Source of the DNA: Mycolicibacterium sp. 018/SC-01/001
GTDB taxonomy: Bacteria > Actinomycetota > Actinomycetes > Mycobacteriales > Mycobacteriaceae
Direction of reading: 5' to 3'
NCBI RefSeq assembly: GCF_007096635.1
Contig: NZ_VKAA01000018.1
Location: forward strand, 1 to 64,000
DNA: 64,000 nucleotides
A program made the position numbers and the translations under genes. Shown in pieces: positions 24,570 through 32,699 of this stretch (within the stretch, counting starts at the first letter, position 1; every line of letters begins with the position of its first letter). The notes under the pieces were generated by a model. It saw nothing but the letters and a program-made list of their open reading frames with translations, was not told the origin of the DNA and did no database searches.

Positions 24570-25559
24570 GTGGCCGTCGGACTGGAGCAGGCACGGCGGC
24601 GCATCACCTCGATGCCGGTGCTCGTGGTCACCATCGTCGGGCTGACGCTCGCCGGAACCACACTGCGCGATGCCGTGGCCACCCGGTCGCTGATCGCCAC
24701 CGCGGCCACCGTGTTCTGCGGAATCTTCGTGCAGGCATTGCCTTTTCTCGTGCTGGGCGTGCTCGTCAGCGGCCTGGTCGCGGCGCTGGTGACGCCCGAT
24801 CGGCTGGCTCGGTGGCTGCCGCGCAGGCCCGCTGCGGCGATCCTGGTCGCCGGGGTCGGCGGTGCGGCACTGCCCGGATGCGAATGCGGCTCGGTGCCGA
24901 TCGCACGCCGCCTCTACGCCGACGGCGCCGTCGGTGCGGCTGCGGTGACGTTCATGCTGGCCGCCCCCGCGGTCAACCCGGTGGTGCTGGTGGCCACCGC
25001 GGTCGCGTTTCCCGGCGAACCGTCGATGGTGCTGGCACGTTGCGCCGCAAGCTTTCTCACCGCTCTGACGATGGGCGCACTGTGGGCGCGGTTCGGACGG
25101 CCCGGCTGGATCACCCGCAGGACGGCCCACCCACACGCACACAGCGGGTCACGCTGGGTGGTGTTCACCGAGGCGGCGCGCCACGACTTCCTTCAGGCGG
25201 CATCGTTTCTCGTCCTCGGCGCTGCCGCGGCCGCACTCCTGCACATCGTCGTGCCCGCCTGGATGTACGACCACCTCGCCGGCCACCTGGTTCTCGGTAT
25301 CGCCGTGATGGCCGTGCTGGCCGTCGTGCTGTCGTTGTGCTCCGAAGCCGACGCGTTCGTCGCCGCGAGCCTGTCGATGCTGCCGCTCCTGCCGCGCCTG
25401 GTGTTCCTCGTCGTCGGACCGGCGATCGATCTCAAACTGTTCGCCATGCAGGTCGGCATGTTCGGCCGGGCGTTCGCACTTCGCTTCGCGCCGTTGACCT
25501 TCGTGGTCGCCACACTCGTGGCGACCGGGGTCGGGGTCGCGGTGGTGGGTCACCGGTGA
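24570..25559 (+). CDS. YraQ/UPF0718 (DUF318) family permease
   Basis: Membrane protein of 329 residues with about 8-9 helices. The signature GAALPGCECGSVPIARRLYADGAVGAAAVTFMLAAPAVNPVVL (about 94-136) with its CEC-type cysteines marks the UPF0718 family of putative permeases; a second LSLCSEADAFVAASL block repeats the theme. GTG start at 24570. The stop overlaps the next gene's GTG, and the two families are regularly paired (YcgR/YcgQ-type). Substrate not established; metal or thiol-linked transport is a guess from the conserved cysteines. Confidence 0.78.
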   Translation: MAVGLEQARRRITSMPVLVVTIVGLTLAGTTLRDAVATRSLIATAATVFCGIFVQALPFLVLGVLVSGLVAALVTPDRLARWLPRRPAAAILVAGVGGAALPGCECGSVPIARRLYADGAVGAAAVTFMLAAPAVNPVVLVATAVAFPGEPSMVLARCAASFLTALTMGALWARFGRPGWITRRTAHPHAHSGSRWVVFTEAARHDFLQAASFLVLGAAAAALLHIVVPAWMYDHLAGHLVLGIAVMAVLAVVLSLCSEADAFVAASLSMLPLLPRLVFLVVGPAIDLKLFAMQVGMFGRAFALRFAPLTFVVATLVATGVGVAVVGHR

Positions 25560-26281
25560 GCCGCGAGACCGAGAACGCGCTGCTGCTCCTCGTCGGGGTC
25601 AGCACCGTGATGATCACCGTCGGCGGGGCGTACGCCCGGTACGTCAAACCGTCTCTGCAGCCGTGGCTCCTCGCCGCCGGCGTGATACTGACGCTCCTCG
25701 CGCTCGCGTCGATCGTCGGCGACATCCGCCGCGGACCCGTCAGCCCCGACCTCGGTGACCAACCCGGTGACCATCACCATCGCCCCGGCGTCGCGTGGGT
25801 GCTGCTCATCCCGATCGCGTTGCTGGCCATCGTCGTTCCACCCGCCATCGGCCCGCAGACCGCCCGCCCCACCGCCACCGCCGGTCAGACCGACGCCCCG
25901 CGGCGGCCGTTCCCGCCGTTGCCCGACGGACGCGCCCCGGAGCTGTCGCTCCCCGACCTGCTGATCCGGCTGGCTCAGGACTCGGCGGGCACGCTGCGCG
26001 ATCGCCTGGTCACCGTCACCGGCTTCACGATGAAAGACGGCAACCACCTCGCCCTCGGCCGCGTCGTGATCATCTGCTGCGCAGCGGACGCCCAGCTGGC
26101 CCGCATCGATCTCGACGGACCGGCCGCCGCGGCCGCCGACGGCCTCCCCGACGGCACCTGGCTGCGTGTCGAGGGCAAAGTCCCTGTCGTGCAGATTGAT
26201 TCGACGTCACGGACGTCGCCGGTCATGACCATCTCCCACGCGGACCGGATCACGCCGCCGACGAACACCTACAGCTACTGA
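25556..26281 (+). CDS. TIGR03943/DUF1980 family protein, partner of the YraQ permease
   Basis: Protein of 241 residues with two membrane helices (about 6-27 and 33-55), a short histidine cluster GDHHHRPG (72-79), a third helix (about 82-101) and an extracytoplasmic domain. The latter contains FTMKDGNHLALGRVVIICCAADAQ and LPDGTWLRVEGKV, the family's hallmark CC motif. The GTG at 25556 overlaps the permease stop. Usually encoded next to UPF0718 permeases, so a two-subunit transporter is likely; function unproven. Confidence 0.75.
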   Translation: MSRETENALLLLVGVSTVMITVGGAYARYVKPSLQPWLLAAGVILTLLALASIVGDIRRGPVSPDLGDQPGDHHHRPGVAWVLLIPIALLAIVVPPAIGPQTARPTATAGQTDAPRRPFPPLPDGRAPELSLPDLLIRLAQDSAGTLRDRLVTVTGFTMKDGNHLALGRVVIICCAADAQLARIDLDGPAAAAADGLPDGTWLRVEGKVPVVQIDSTSRTSPVMTISHADRITPPTNTYSY

Positions 26282-26315
26282 CCGCGGCGATGCGCCGCCC
26301 CCTAGGGTGTCCGTC

Positions 26316-27230
26316 ATGCGTCTCAAGCTCGGCAGGCCCGACCTCGCCGCGTACGCCGACAGGTTCGACGTGCCCGCGGCGACGTCCGGATCGCCGGTGA
26401 CCGTCTCCTGGGCCGGCGTGAGCACCCTGTTGATCGACGACGGCGCGTCCGCTGTGCTGACCGACGGCTTCTTCTCCCGGCCGGGCCTGCTCACCGTCGC
26501 GACGCGACCGCTGCGCCCGTCGTCGTCGCGCATCGACGCCGCTCTCGCCCGACTCGGGGTCACCCGCCTCGACGCCGTCACCCCCGTCCACACCCACTTC
26601 GACCACGCGATGGACTCCGCCGACGTGGCCGCCCGAACGGGCGCCCGGCTGCTCGGCGGGACCTCGGCCGCCCAGATCGGACGCGGCGCCGGCCTCGACC
26701 GCGTCGACGTCGTCACACCCGGCGAAGCGGTCAGCGCAGGCTCATTCGACGTCACCTTGATCGAGGGTCATCACTGCCCGCCCGACCGCTTTCCCGGCGA
26801 GATCACCGCGCCGGTCCGGCCCCCTGCGCGCGCCTCGGCGTACCGGTGCGGCGAGGCCTGGTCGACCCTGATCACCCATCGCAGTACCGGGCGGACCATC
26901 CTGATCGTCGGCAGCGCAGGCTATCGCCGCGGCGCCCTCGCGGGCCGGCGCGCCGAGGTGGCCTACCTCGGCGTCGGGCAACTGGGGTTGCAGCCCGAGA
27001 GCTACCTCGTGGACTACTGGGCCGAGACCGTGCGGACTGTCGGTGCACGGCGTGTCGTACTCATCCACTGGGATGACTTCTTTCGTCCCCTCGACCAGCC
27101 GCTGCGGGCGCTTCCCTACGCTGCCGACGATCTCGACGCGTCGGTGCGCGTCCTGCGCAGACTCGCCGCCGAGGACGGCGTGCCCCTGCACTTCCCCACC
27201 CTGTGGCAGCGCGCCGATCCATGGCTCTGA
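26316..27230 (+). CDS. Metallo-beta-lactamase-fold hydrolase (Rv3577-like)
   Basis: Protein of 304 residues with the metal-binding motif TPVHTHFDHAMDS (HxHxDH) and later histidines in EGHHCPP and VLIHWDDFF. The overall plan suits UlaG/lactonase-like members. No signal peptide. It occupies the place of Rv3577, directly before arsB2, and the arsB2 ATG overlaps its end by 10 bp, so the two are co-translated. ATG at 26316 chosen with AGGG 8 nt upstream. Substrate unknown. Confidence 0.78.
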   Translation: MRLKLGRPDLAAYADRFDVPAATSGSPVTVSWAGVSTLLIDDGASAVLTDGFFSRPGLLTVATRPLRPSSSRIDAALARLGVTRLDAVTPVHTHFDHAMDSADVAARTGARLLGGTSAAQIGRGAGLDRVDVVTPGEAVSAGSFDVTLIEGHHCPPDRFPGEITAPVRPPARASAYRCGEAWSTLITHRSTGRTILIVGSAGYRRGALAGRRAEVAYLGVGQLGLQPESYLVDYWAETVRTVGARRVVLIHWDDFFRPLDQPLRALPYAADDLDASVRVLRRLAAEDGVPLHFPTLWQRADPWL

Positions 27231-28459
27231 TCCTGTCGGTGGCCGCGCTCGTCGCGGTGCTGGGTTTCGCGCTGCTGCGCCCCCACGGCTGGCCCGAGGC
27301 CGTGGTCGCCGTGCCCGCCGCGGCACTGCTGATCGTCACCGGTGCGATCAGCTGGCAGGGCGCGTGGACCGAGGTCCGCGACCTGGCCCCGGTCGTCGGG
27401 TTCCTCGCCGCGGTGCTGGTGCTGGCGCGCCTGTGCGACGACGAAGGACTCTTCCACGCGATCGGCGTGCTGATGGCCCGCGCCACCTCCGGCGGTCAGC
27501 AGCGGCTGCTGGTGTCGGTGTTCGCCGTCTCCGCCGCCGTCACCGCGATCCTCAGCCTCGACGCGACCGTCGTGCTGCTGACCCCGGTCGTGCTCGCGAC
27601 AGCCCGCACGCTGGCCGTGCCCGCGCGACCCCACGCCTACGCGACCGCGCACCTGTCCAACAGCGCATCGCTGCTGCTGCCGGTGTCCAATCTGACCAAC
27701 CTGCTGGCGTTCAGCGCCGCGGGGCTGACATTCCTGCATTTCGCCGCGCTGATGACCCTGCCCTGGCTGGCTGCCATCGCCGTCGAGTACGTGCTGCTGC
27801 GCCTGTTGTTCCGCGCCGATCTCGCCGTCGCACCGGAACCGGCACCCCGCGAACCCGTCGATCTCCCCCTGTTCGCTCTCGTCACCGTGGGGCTGACACT
27901 GGTCGGCTTCGCCGCCACCTCGTTGGTGGGGCTCTCACCGGCGTGGGCGGCCCTGGCCGGAGCCGTGGCGTTGGGTGTGCGGGGACTGGCGACGCGGCGG
28001 ACCTCGGTCCGCAGGATCGCCGTCGCGACCGACCTGCCGTTCCTGGCGTTCGTGCTGTGCCTCGGCGTCGTCGTGGCGGCCGTGATGCGCAACGGCCTCG
28101 AACCTGCGATGCACCGGGTGCTGCCCGACGGGCACGGCCTGGTGGCGCTGCTCGGCATCGCCGCGGTGGCTGCCGTGCTGTCCAACATCGTCAACAACCT
28201 GCCCGCCGTGCTGGTCCTGATCCCGCTCGCGGCGCCGGTCGGCCCCGCCGCGGTCCTGGCCGTGCTGATCGGCGTCAACATCGGCCCCAACCTCACCTAC
28301 GTCGGATCGCTGGCGAATCTGTTGTGGCGCAGCGTCGTTCGCCGCGACATGAACCCCAGCTTCGCCGAGTTCAGCCGGGTCGGTCTGGTCACCACGCCGT
28401 TGACGCTCGTCGCAGCCGTCGTCGCACTGTGGGCCGGACTGGAGCTGATCGGGGCTTAA
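27221..28459 (+). CDS. arsB2: ArsB2-like anion permease
   Basis: ArsB/NhaD-superfamily (ion transporter) membrane protein of 412 residues with 10-12 helices, homologous in place and pattern to Rv3578. Family segments: LDATVVLLTPVVLATA, NSASLLLPVSNLTNLLAF, and NIVNNLPAVLVLIPLA plus VGVNIGPNLTYVGSLANLLW in the second half, a two-repeat arrangement. The name follows the M. tuberculosis gene; arsenite export has not been shown for this type and no arsenic regulator is adjacent. Converges with rlmB, overlapping 4 bp. Confidence 0.85.
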   Translation: MALILSVAALVAVLGFALLRPHGWPEAVVAVPAAALLIVTGAISWQGAWTEVRDLAPVVGFLAAVLVLARLCDDEGLFHAIGVLMARATSGGQQRLLVSVFAVSAAVTAILSLDATVVLLTPVVLATARTLAVPARPHAYATAHLSNSASLLLPVSNLTNLLAFSAAGLTFLHFAALMTLPWLAAIAVEYVLLRLLFRADLAVAPEPAPREPVDLPLFALVTVGLTLVGFAATSLVGLSPAWAALAGAVALGVRGLATRRTSVRRIAVATDLPFLAFVLCLGVVVAAVMRNGLEPAMHRVLPDGHGLVALLGIAAVAAVLSNIVNNLPAVLVLIPLAAPVGPAAVLAVLIGVNIGPNLTYVGSLANLLWRSVVRRDMNPSFAEFSRVGLVTTPLTLVAAVVALWAGLELIGA

Positions 28460-29397
28460 GCGCGGCGCTGCCGCGCGATCTCGGCCAGCACCACGCCGGC
28501 GGCCACCGACGCATTGAGCGATTCGGTGGGCCCCGCCATCGGGATCGACACGATCGCGTCGCAGGTCTCCCGCACCAGCCGGGACAGCCCCTTGCCCTCG
28601 GAACCCACCACCACCATGATCGGGCCGCTGCCGTCGATGTCGTCGATCGCGGTGTCACCGCCGGCGTCGAGTCCGACGATCTGGATGCCCGCGTCGGCGT
28701 ACTGCTTCAACGCCCGGGTGAGGTTGGTCGCCCGCGCGACCGGGGTGCGCGCGGCAGCGCCCGCGCTCGTGCGCCACGCCACGGCTGTGACCGATGCCGA
28801 CCGGCGCTGCGGGATCAGCACCCCGTGCCCGCCGAACGCTGCGACCGACCGCACGATCGCCCCCAGGTTGCGCGGATCGGAGATGTTGTCGAGTGCGACC
28901 AGCAGCGGCGGGGCCACGTCCTTCTTGGCCTGCGCGAGCAGGTCGTCGGGGTGGGCGTAGACGTACGGCGGCACCTGCAGAGCGATGCCCTGGTGCAGAC
29001 CGTTGGCCGCGATCCGGTCCAAATCGTGCTTGGGCACCTCCAGGATCGCGATGCCCCTGTCGGCCGCGGTCTGCACGGCCTCGGTGAGGCGTTCGTCGGA
29101 GTCCGCACCCAGCGCGACGTACAGCGCCGTCGCCGGCACCCCGGCGCGCAGGCACTCGACCACCGGGTTGCGACCCAGCACTGTCTCGGTGTCGTCGGTC
29201 TTCTTGTGCCGCCCCTGGGCCTGCCGGGCCGCCTTGGCCGCACGCTTCGCCGCGGGATGATTTGGCCGCTGATGTGCGGGCGGCGTCGCGCCCTTGCCCT
29301 CGAGCCCGCGCCGCCGAACGCCACCGGAGCCGACCGTCGGGCCCTTCTTGGTCCCGGCTTTGCGTATCGCGCCGCGGCGCTGAGAATTGCCCGCCAT
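28456..29397 (-). CDS. rlmB: RlmB-like 23S rRNA 2'-O-methyltransferase (TrmH/SpoU)
   Basis: SAM-dependent SPOUT methyltransferase of 313 residues. The N-terminal 65 residues are basic and disordered-looking (KRAAKAARQAQGRHKK). A substrate-binding domain starts at VLGRNPVVECL, and the trefoil-knot motifs follow: ALDNISDPRNLGAIVRSVAAFG, MVVVGSEGKGLSRL and IPMAGPTESLNASVAAGVVL. Equivalent to Rv3579c. It starts exactly where cysS stops (29397/29398), matching the conserved cysS-rlmB pair. Confidence 0.92.
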   Translation of the reverse strand: MAGNSQRRGAIRKAGTKKGPTVGSGGVRRRGLEGKGATPPAHQRPNHPAAKRAAKAARQAQGRHKKTDDTETVLGRNPVVECLRAGVPATALYVALGADSDERLTEAVQTAADRGIAILEVPKHDLDRIAANGLHQGIALQVPPYVYAHPDDLLAQAKKDVAPPLLVALDNISDPRNLGAIVRSVAAFGGHGVLIPQRRSASVTAVAWRTSAGAAARTPVARATNLTRALKQYADAGIQIVGLDAGGDTAIDDIDGSGPIMVVVGSEGKGLSRLVRETCDAIVSIPMAGPTESLNASVAAGVVLAEIARQRRA

Positions 29398-30813
29398 CTA
29401 CTTGTCCGTTCCGTCGAGTAGCGACCACTGGGGACCGTCGGCGGTGTCGGTCACCTCGATGCCGGCTTCTTTGAGCCGGTCCCGGATCGCATCGGCCTCG
29501 GCCCAGTCGCGGCGCGCTCTGGCCTCACCGCGGCGGCGCACCTCGGCCTGGACGAGGACGTCGACCGCGGCGAGCGCGGCCGAGGTCTCGTCACGGGACT
29601 CCCAGCGCTCGTCGAGCGGGTCGGCGCCGAGGATCCCCATCATCGCGCGGATCGACATCGCATGCGTCAGCGCGGTCTCGTGGTCACCGGCGTCCAGCGC
29701 CCGGTTGCCTTCGGCGCGGGCGGCGTGCACCTCGGCCAGCGCCATCGGCACCGAGAGGTCGTCGTCGAGCGCGGCGCCGAACTTCGGCGTCCACTCGCCC
29801 GGAACCACCGCGCCCACGCGGGTGCGCACCCGGTGCAGGAAGTCCTCGATGCCGGTGTAGGCCTTCGCGGCGTCCGCCAGCGCGGTCTCGGAGAACTCGA
29901 GCATCGAACGGTAGTGCGCGCTGCCCAGGTAGTAGCGCAGCTCGGCCGCCCGAACCCGTTGCAGCACAGCGGGAATCGCGAGCACGTTGCCCAGCGACTT
30001 GCTCATCTTCTCCCCGCCCATGGTGACCCAGCCGTTGTGCAGCCAGAACCGGGCGAAACCGTCACCGGCCGCCTCGGCCTGAGCGATCTCGTTCTCGTGG
30101 TGCGGGAACACCAGGTCCATCCCGCCGGCGTGGATGTCGAACTCGGCCCCCAGGTACTCGTGGGCCATCGCCACACATTCGGTGTGCCAGCCGGGACGGC
30201 CGCGGCCCCACGGCGTGGGCCACGACGGCTCGCCCGGTTTGGCGCCCTTCCACAACGTGAAGTCGCGCTGATCCCGCTTGCCGGTCGCCACGCCCTCGCC
30301 CTGGTGCACGTCGTCGATGCGGTGCCCGGAGAGCTTGCCGTAGTCGGGCTGCGTGGCGACGTCGAAGTACACGTCGCCGCCGCCTGTGTAGGCGTGGCCG
30401 CGATCGATCAACCGCTCGATCAGCTCGACCATCTGGGTGATGTGGCCCGTGGCGCGCGGTTCGGCCGACGGGGGCAACACACCCAGCGCGTCGTAGGCGG
30501 CCGAGAACGCACGCTCGTAAGTCGCGGCCCATTCCCACCACGGCCGGCCGGCGTCGGCGGCCTTGGTGAGGATCTTGTCGTCGATGTCGGTGACGTTGCG
30601 GATGAAGGCGACGTCGTAACCCTTGGCGGTAAGCCAGCGGCGCAGCACGTCGAACGCGACCCCGCTGCGGACGTGGCCGATGTGCGGCAGACCCTGGACG
30701 GTGGCACCGCAGAGGTAGATGGACACGTGACCGGGCCGCAGCGGCGCGAATTCGCGCACACCGCCAGACAGGGTGTCATACAGCCGCATGGGGGCGGCGG
30801 GGCGTTCGGTCAC
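29398..30813 (-). CDS. cysS: Cysteinyl-tRNA synthetase
   Basis: Class I synthetase of 471 residues (M. tuberculosis CysS 469). Signature motifs LPHIGHVRSG (HIGH) and GEKMSKSLGN (KMSKS) and the zinc-site parts YLCGATVQG, GWHTEC and FPHHENE are intact. GTG start at 30813; an ATG at 30789 is a shorter option. Precedes rlmB without a gap and follows ispF after 23 bp, the usual mycobacterial order. Confidence 0.96.
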   Translation of the reverse strand: MTERPAAPMRLYDTLSGGVREFAPLRPGHVSIYLCGATVQGLPHIGHVRSGVAFDVLRRWLTAKGYDVAFIRNVTDIDDKILTKAADAGRPWWEWAATYERAFSAAYDALGVLPPSAEPRATGHITQMVELIERLIDRGHAYTGGGDVYFDVATQPDYGKLSGHRIDDVHQGEGVATGKRDQRDFTLWKGAKPGEPSWPTPWGRGRPGWHTECVAMAHEYLGAEFDIHAGGMDLVFPHHENEIAQAEAAGDGFARFWLHNGWVTMGGEKMSKSLGNVLAIPAVLQRVRAAELRYYLGSAHYRSMLEFSETALADAAKAYTGIEDFLHRVRTRVGAVVPGEWTPKFGAALDDDLSVPMALAEVHAARAEGNRALDAGDHETALTHAMSIRAMMGILGADPLDERWESRDETSAALAAVDVLVQAEVRRRGEARARRDWAEADAIRDRLKEAGIEVTDTADGPQWSLLDGTDK

Positions 30814-30836
30814 GACGGGCCAGCTTACCGGCCGGA

Positions 30837-31319
30837 TCAGGGAGAACCCGCATCGCTCATGACGAGGGCCGTCGCAAGTGCCGCCAAGCCCTCACCACGT
30901 CCGGTCAAGCCGAGCCCGTCGGTGGTGGTGGCCGATACCGACACAGGTGCACCCACGAGCTCGGAGAGCAGCTCCTGCGCTTCTGCCCGGCGTGGGCCGA
31001 TCTTGGGTCGGTTGCCGATGACCTGCACCGCGGCGTTGCCGACGCGGAAGCCCGCGTCGTCGAGCAGGGAGCGCACGTGGCGCACCATGTCGGCACCGCT
31101 CACTCCGCGCCATTCCGGGCGGTCGGTGCCGAAGACCCCGCCGATGTCGCCCATGCCCGCTGCGGACAACAAGGCGTCGCAGAGAGCATGGGCGGCGACG
31201 TCACCGTCGGAGTGACCGGCACAACCGTCGGCGTCGTCGAACAGCAGACCCAGCAGCCAGCAGGGTCGACCCGCTTCGATCGGATGAACGTCGGTACCGA
31301 GACCGACGCGAGGAATCAC
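30837..31319 (-). CDS. ispF: IspF, 2-C-methyl-D-erythritol 2,4-cyclodiphosphate synthase
   Basis: Fifth enzyme of the MEP isoprenoid route, 160 residues. The N-terminal GLGTDVHPI supplies Asp10 and His12, and HSDGDVAAHALCDALL supplies His44 as the metal ligands; SATTTDGLGLTGRGEGLAALA is the CMP-site block. The GTG at 31319 matches the start of other mycobacterial IspF proteins and lies 1 bp after the carD stop. Its usual upstream partner ispD is not between them here. Confidence 0.94.
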   Translation of the reverse strand: MIPRVGLGTDVHPIEAGRPCWLLGLLFDDADGCAGHSDGDVAAHALCDALLSAAGMGDIGGVFGTDRPEWRGVSGADMVRHVRSLLDDAGFRVGNAAVQVIGNRPKIGPRRAEAQELLSELVGAPVSVSATTTDGLGLTGRGEGLAALATALVMSDAGSP

Positions 31320-31320
31320 G

Positions 31321-31809
31321 TCAGGATGCGGCGGCGAGAACTTCGTCGAGGATGATCGACGCCTTGGCGTCGTCTGTGTTCTCCGCCAGGGCGAGCTCGC
31401 CGACCAGGATCTGCCGGGCCTTGGCCAGCATCCGCTTCTCGCCCGCCGAGAGCCCGCGCTCCTGATCACGACGCCACAGGTCACGGACGACCTCGGCGAC
31501 CTTGTTCACGTCACCGGAAGCCAGCTTCTCGAGATTGGCCTTGTACCGCCGCGACCAGTTGGTCGGCTCCTCGGTGTGCGGGGCGCGAAGCACCTGGAAA
31601 ACTTTGTCGAGGCCTTCCTGGCCGACAACATCACGCACGCCCACGTATTCGGCATTGTCCGCGGGCACCCGGACTGTCAGGTCGCCCTGGGCGACCTTCA
31701 AGACGAGGTATTCCCTCTGCTCGCCTTTGATGGTTCGGGTTTCGATCGCTTCGATCAACGCAGCACCGTGGTGTGGATAGACAACGGTGTCTCCGACCTT
31801 GAAAATCAT
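31321..31809 (-). CDS. carD: CarD, RNA polymerase-binding transcription regulator
   Basis: Essential mycobacterial regulator of 162 residues that binds the RNA polymerase beta subunit and stabilises open promoter complexes. Tudor-like N-domain MIFKVGDTVVYPHHGAALIE with Arg25 and Arg47 (beta-contact residues), and a helical DNA-binding C-domain with Trp85 (EEPTNWSRRYK) that wedges at the bubble edge. Identical length to M. tuberculosis CarD. ATG 31809 with AAAGGGGC 8-14 nt upstream. Normally followed by ispD; here directly by ispF. Confidence 0.97.
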   Translation of the reverse strand: MIFKVGDTVVYPHHGAALIEAIETRTIKGEQREYLVLKVAQGDLTVRVPADNAEYVGVRDVVGQEGLDKVFQVLRAPHTEEPTNWSRRYKANLEKLASGDVNKVAEVVRDLWRRDQERGLSAGEKRMLAKARQILVGELALAENTDDAKASIILDEVLAAAS

Positions 31810-32039
31810 CAGTTTCGAGCCCCTTTCACATGACGAGTTTAACACGGGCCCTCTCAGGGGGTGCGCCAACGATGCAGGTCAGGGGCACAGTCGGCGAACA
31901 TCGGGGGTTGACAGGCAGGCGATTCCGTGCAAGGCGAGCCCTGCGCTACCGCCCGTCATCGCGACCTACTACTCTGCATAGTCGAACGATGGAGACCGGC
32001 ATGTCACGTCGCGCTGCCGGCCGAGCAGGAGGCACCTGA

Positions 32040-32639
32040 GTGAACCCCTTAGTCCGGCGCACTTCTGTCACGACCGCCGTCGCGACGGCAGCGATCGCAC
32101 TGTCCGCCGTGCTGAGCGGCTGCGGCGCCGGTCAGGTGTCCCAGACCGCCACTCAAGAGCCCGCCATCAACGGCACGAGTGGCACAGCCGGTCCGATCGC
32201 GTTGCGGAACGTCCACCTGCGCGCACAACAGACGTCGGACTATGTGCGCCCGGGTAGCGACGTCGAGCTGATCTTCACCGCCGCGAACACCTCACCCGAC
32301 ACCAACGACAAGCTGGTCCGCATCACCTCGGACGTCGGCCCGGTAAAACTGAGCGGCGGCCGAGACCTCCCCGCCAACGGTGTCCTGGTCGTCGGCACCC
32401 CCGACGGCCAGACCACCCCTCTGGAAGCCGTCGAACCCGCCAACGCCGCACAAGCGCGCGTCGCGCTGAACAAGCCCATCAGCAACGGCTTGACCTACGA
32501 CTTCACGTTCACGTTCGAGAAGTCGGGCGACACCACGGTGGCGGTGCCGATCTCGGCGGGCGAGGCGCCGCGCCGCGAGGTCGCCGACACCGGTGGCGCG
32601 GTCTCGGAGAGCTCCGGAGAGCACTCGGGCGGGCACTAG
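32040..32639 (+). CDS. lpqE: LpqE-like lipoprotein
   Basis: Lipoprotein of 199 residues with signal peptide and lipobox LSGC (Cys28), a beta-rich body with LRNVHLRAQQTSDYVRPGSDVELIFTAAN, and a Ser/Gly/His-rich tail ending EHSGGH. GTG start with GGAG 8-11 nt upstream. Divergent from carD and ahead of radA, as Rv3584 is. The domain resembles extracytoplasmic copper-chaperone-like folds, but a metal role is not shown. The 230-bp gap to carD should hold both promoters; I could not place them reliably. Confidence 0.85.
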   Translation: MNPLVRRTSVTTAVATAAIALSAVLSGCGAGQVSQTATQEPAINGTSGTAGPIALRNVHLRAQQTSDYVRPGSDVELIFTAANTSPDTNDKLVRITSDVGPVKLSGGRDLPANGVLVVGTPDGQTTPLEAVEPANAAQARVALNKPISNGLTYDFTFTFEKSGDTTVAVPISAGEAPRREVADTGGAVSESSGEHSGGH

Positions 32640-32699
32640 CCCACGACACGGGCGCGCAGCGGCGCCCACTTGTCGGTCCCGGCCGATACCGTCACATCC

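Noticed and set aside
31320..31484. N-terminal extension of ispF or a remnant of ispD
   Set aside because: The extra residues are carD read in another frame; no IspD motif is present.
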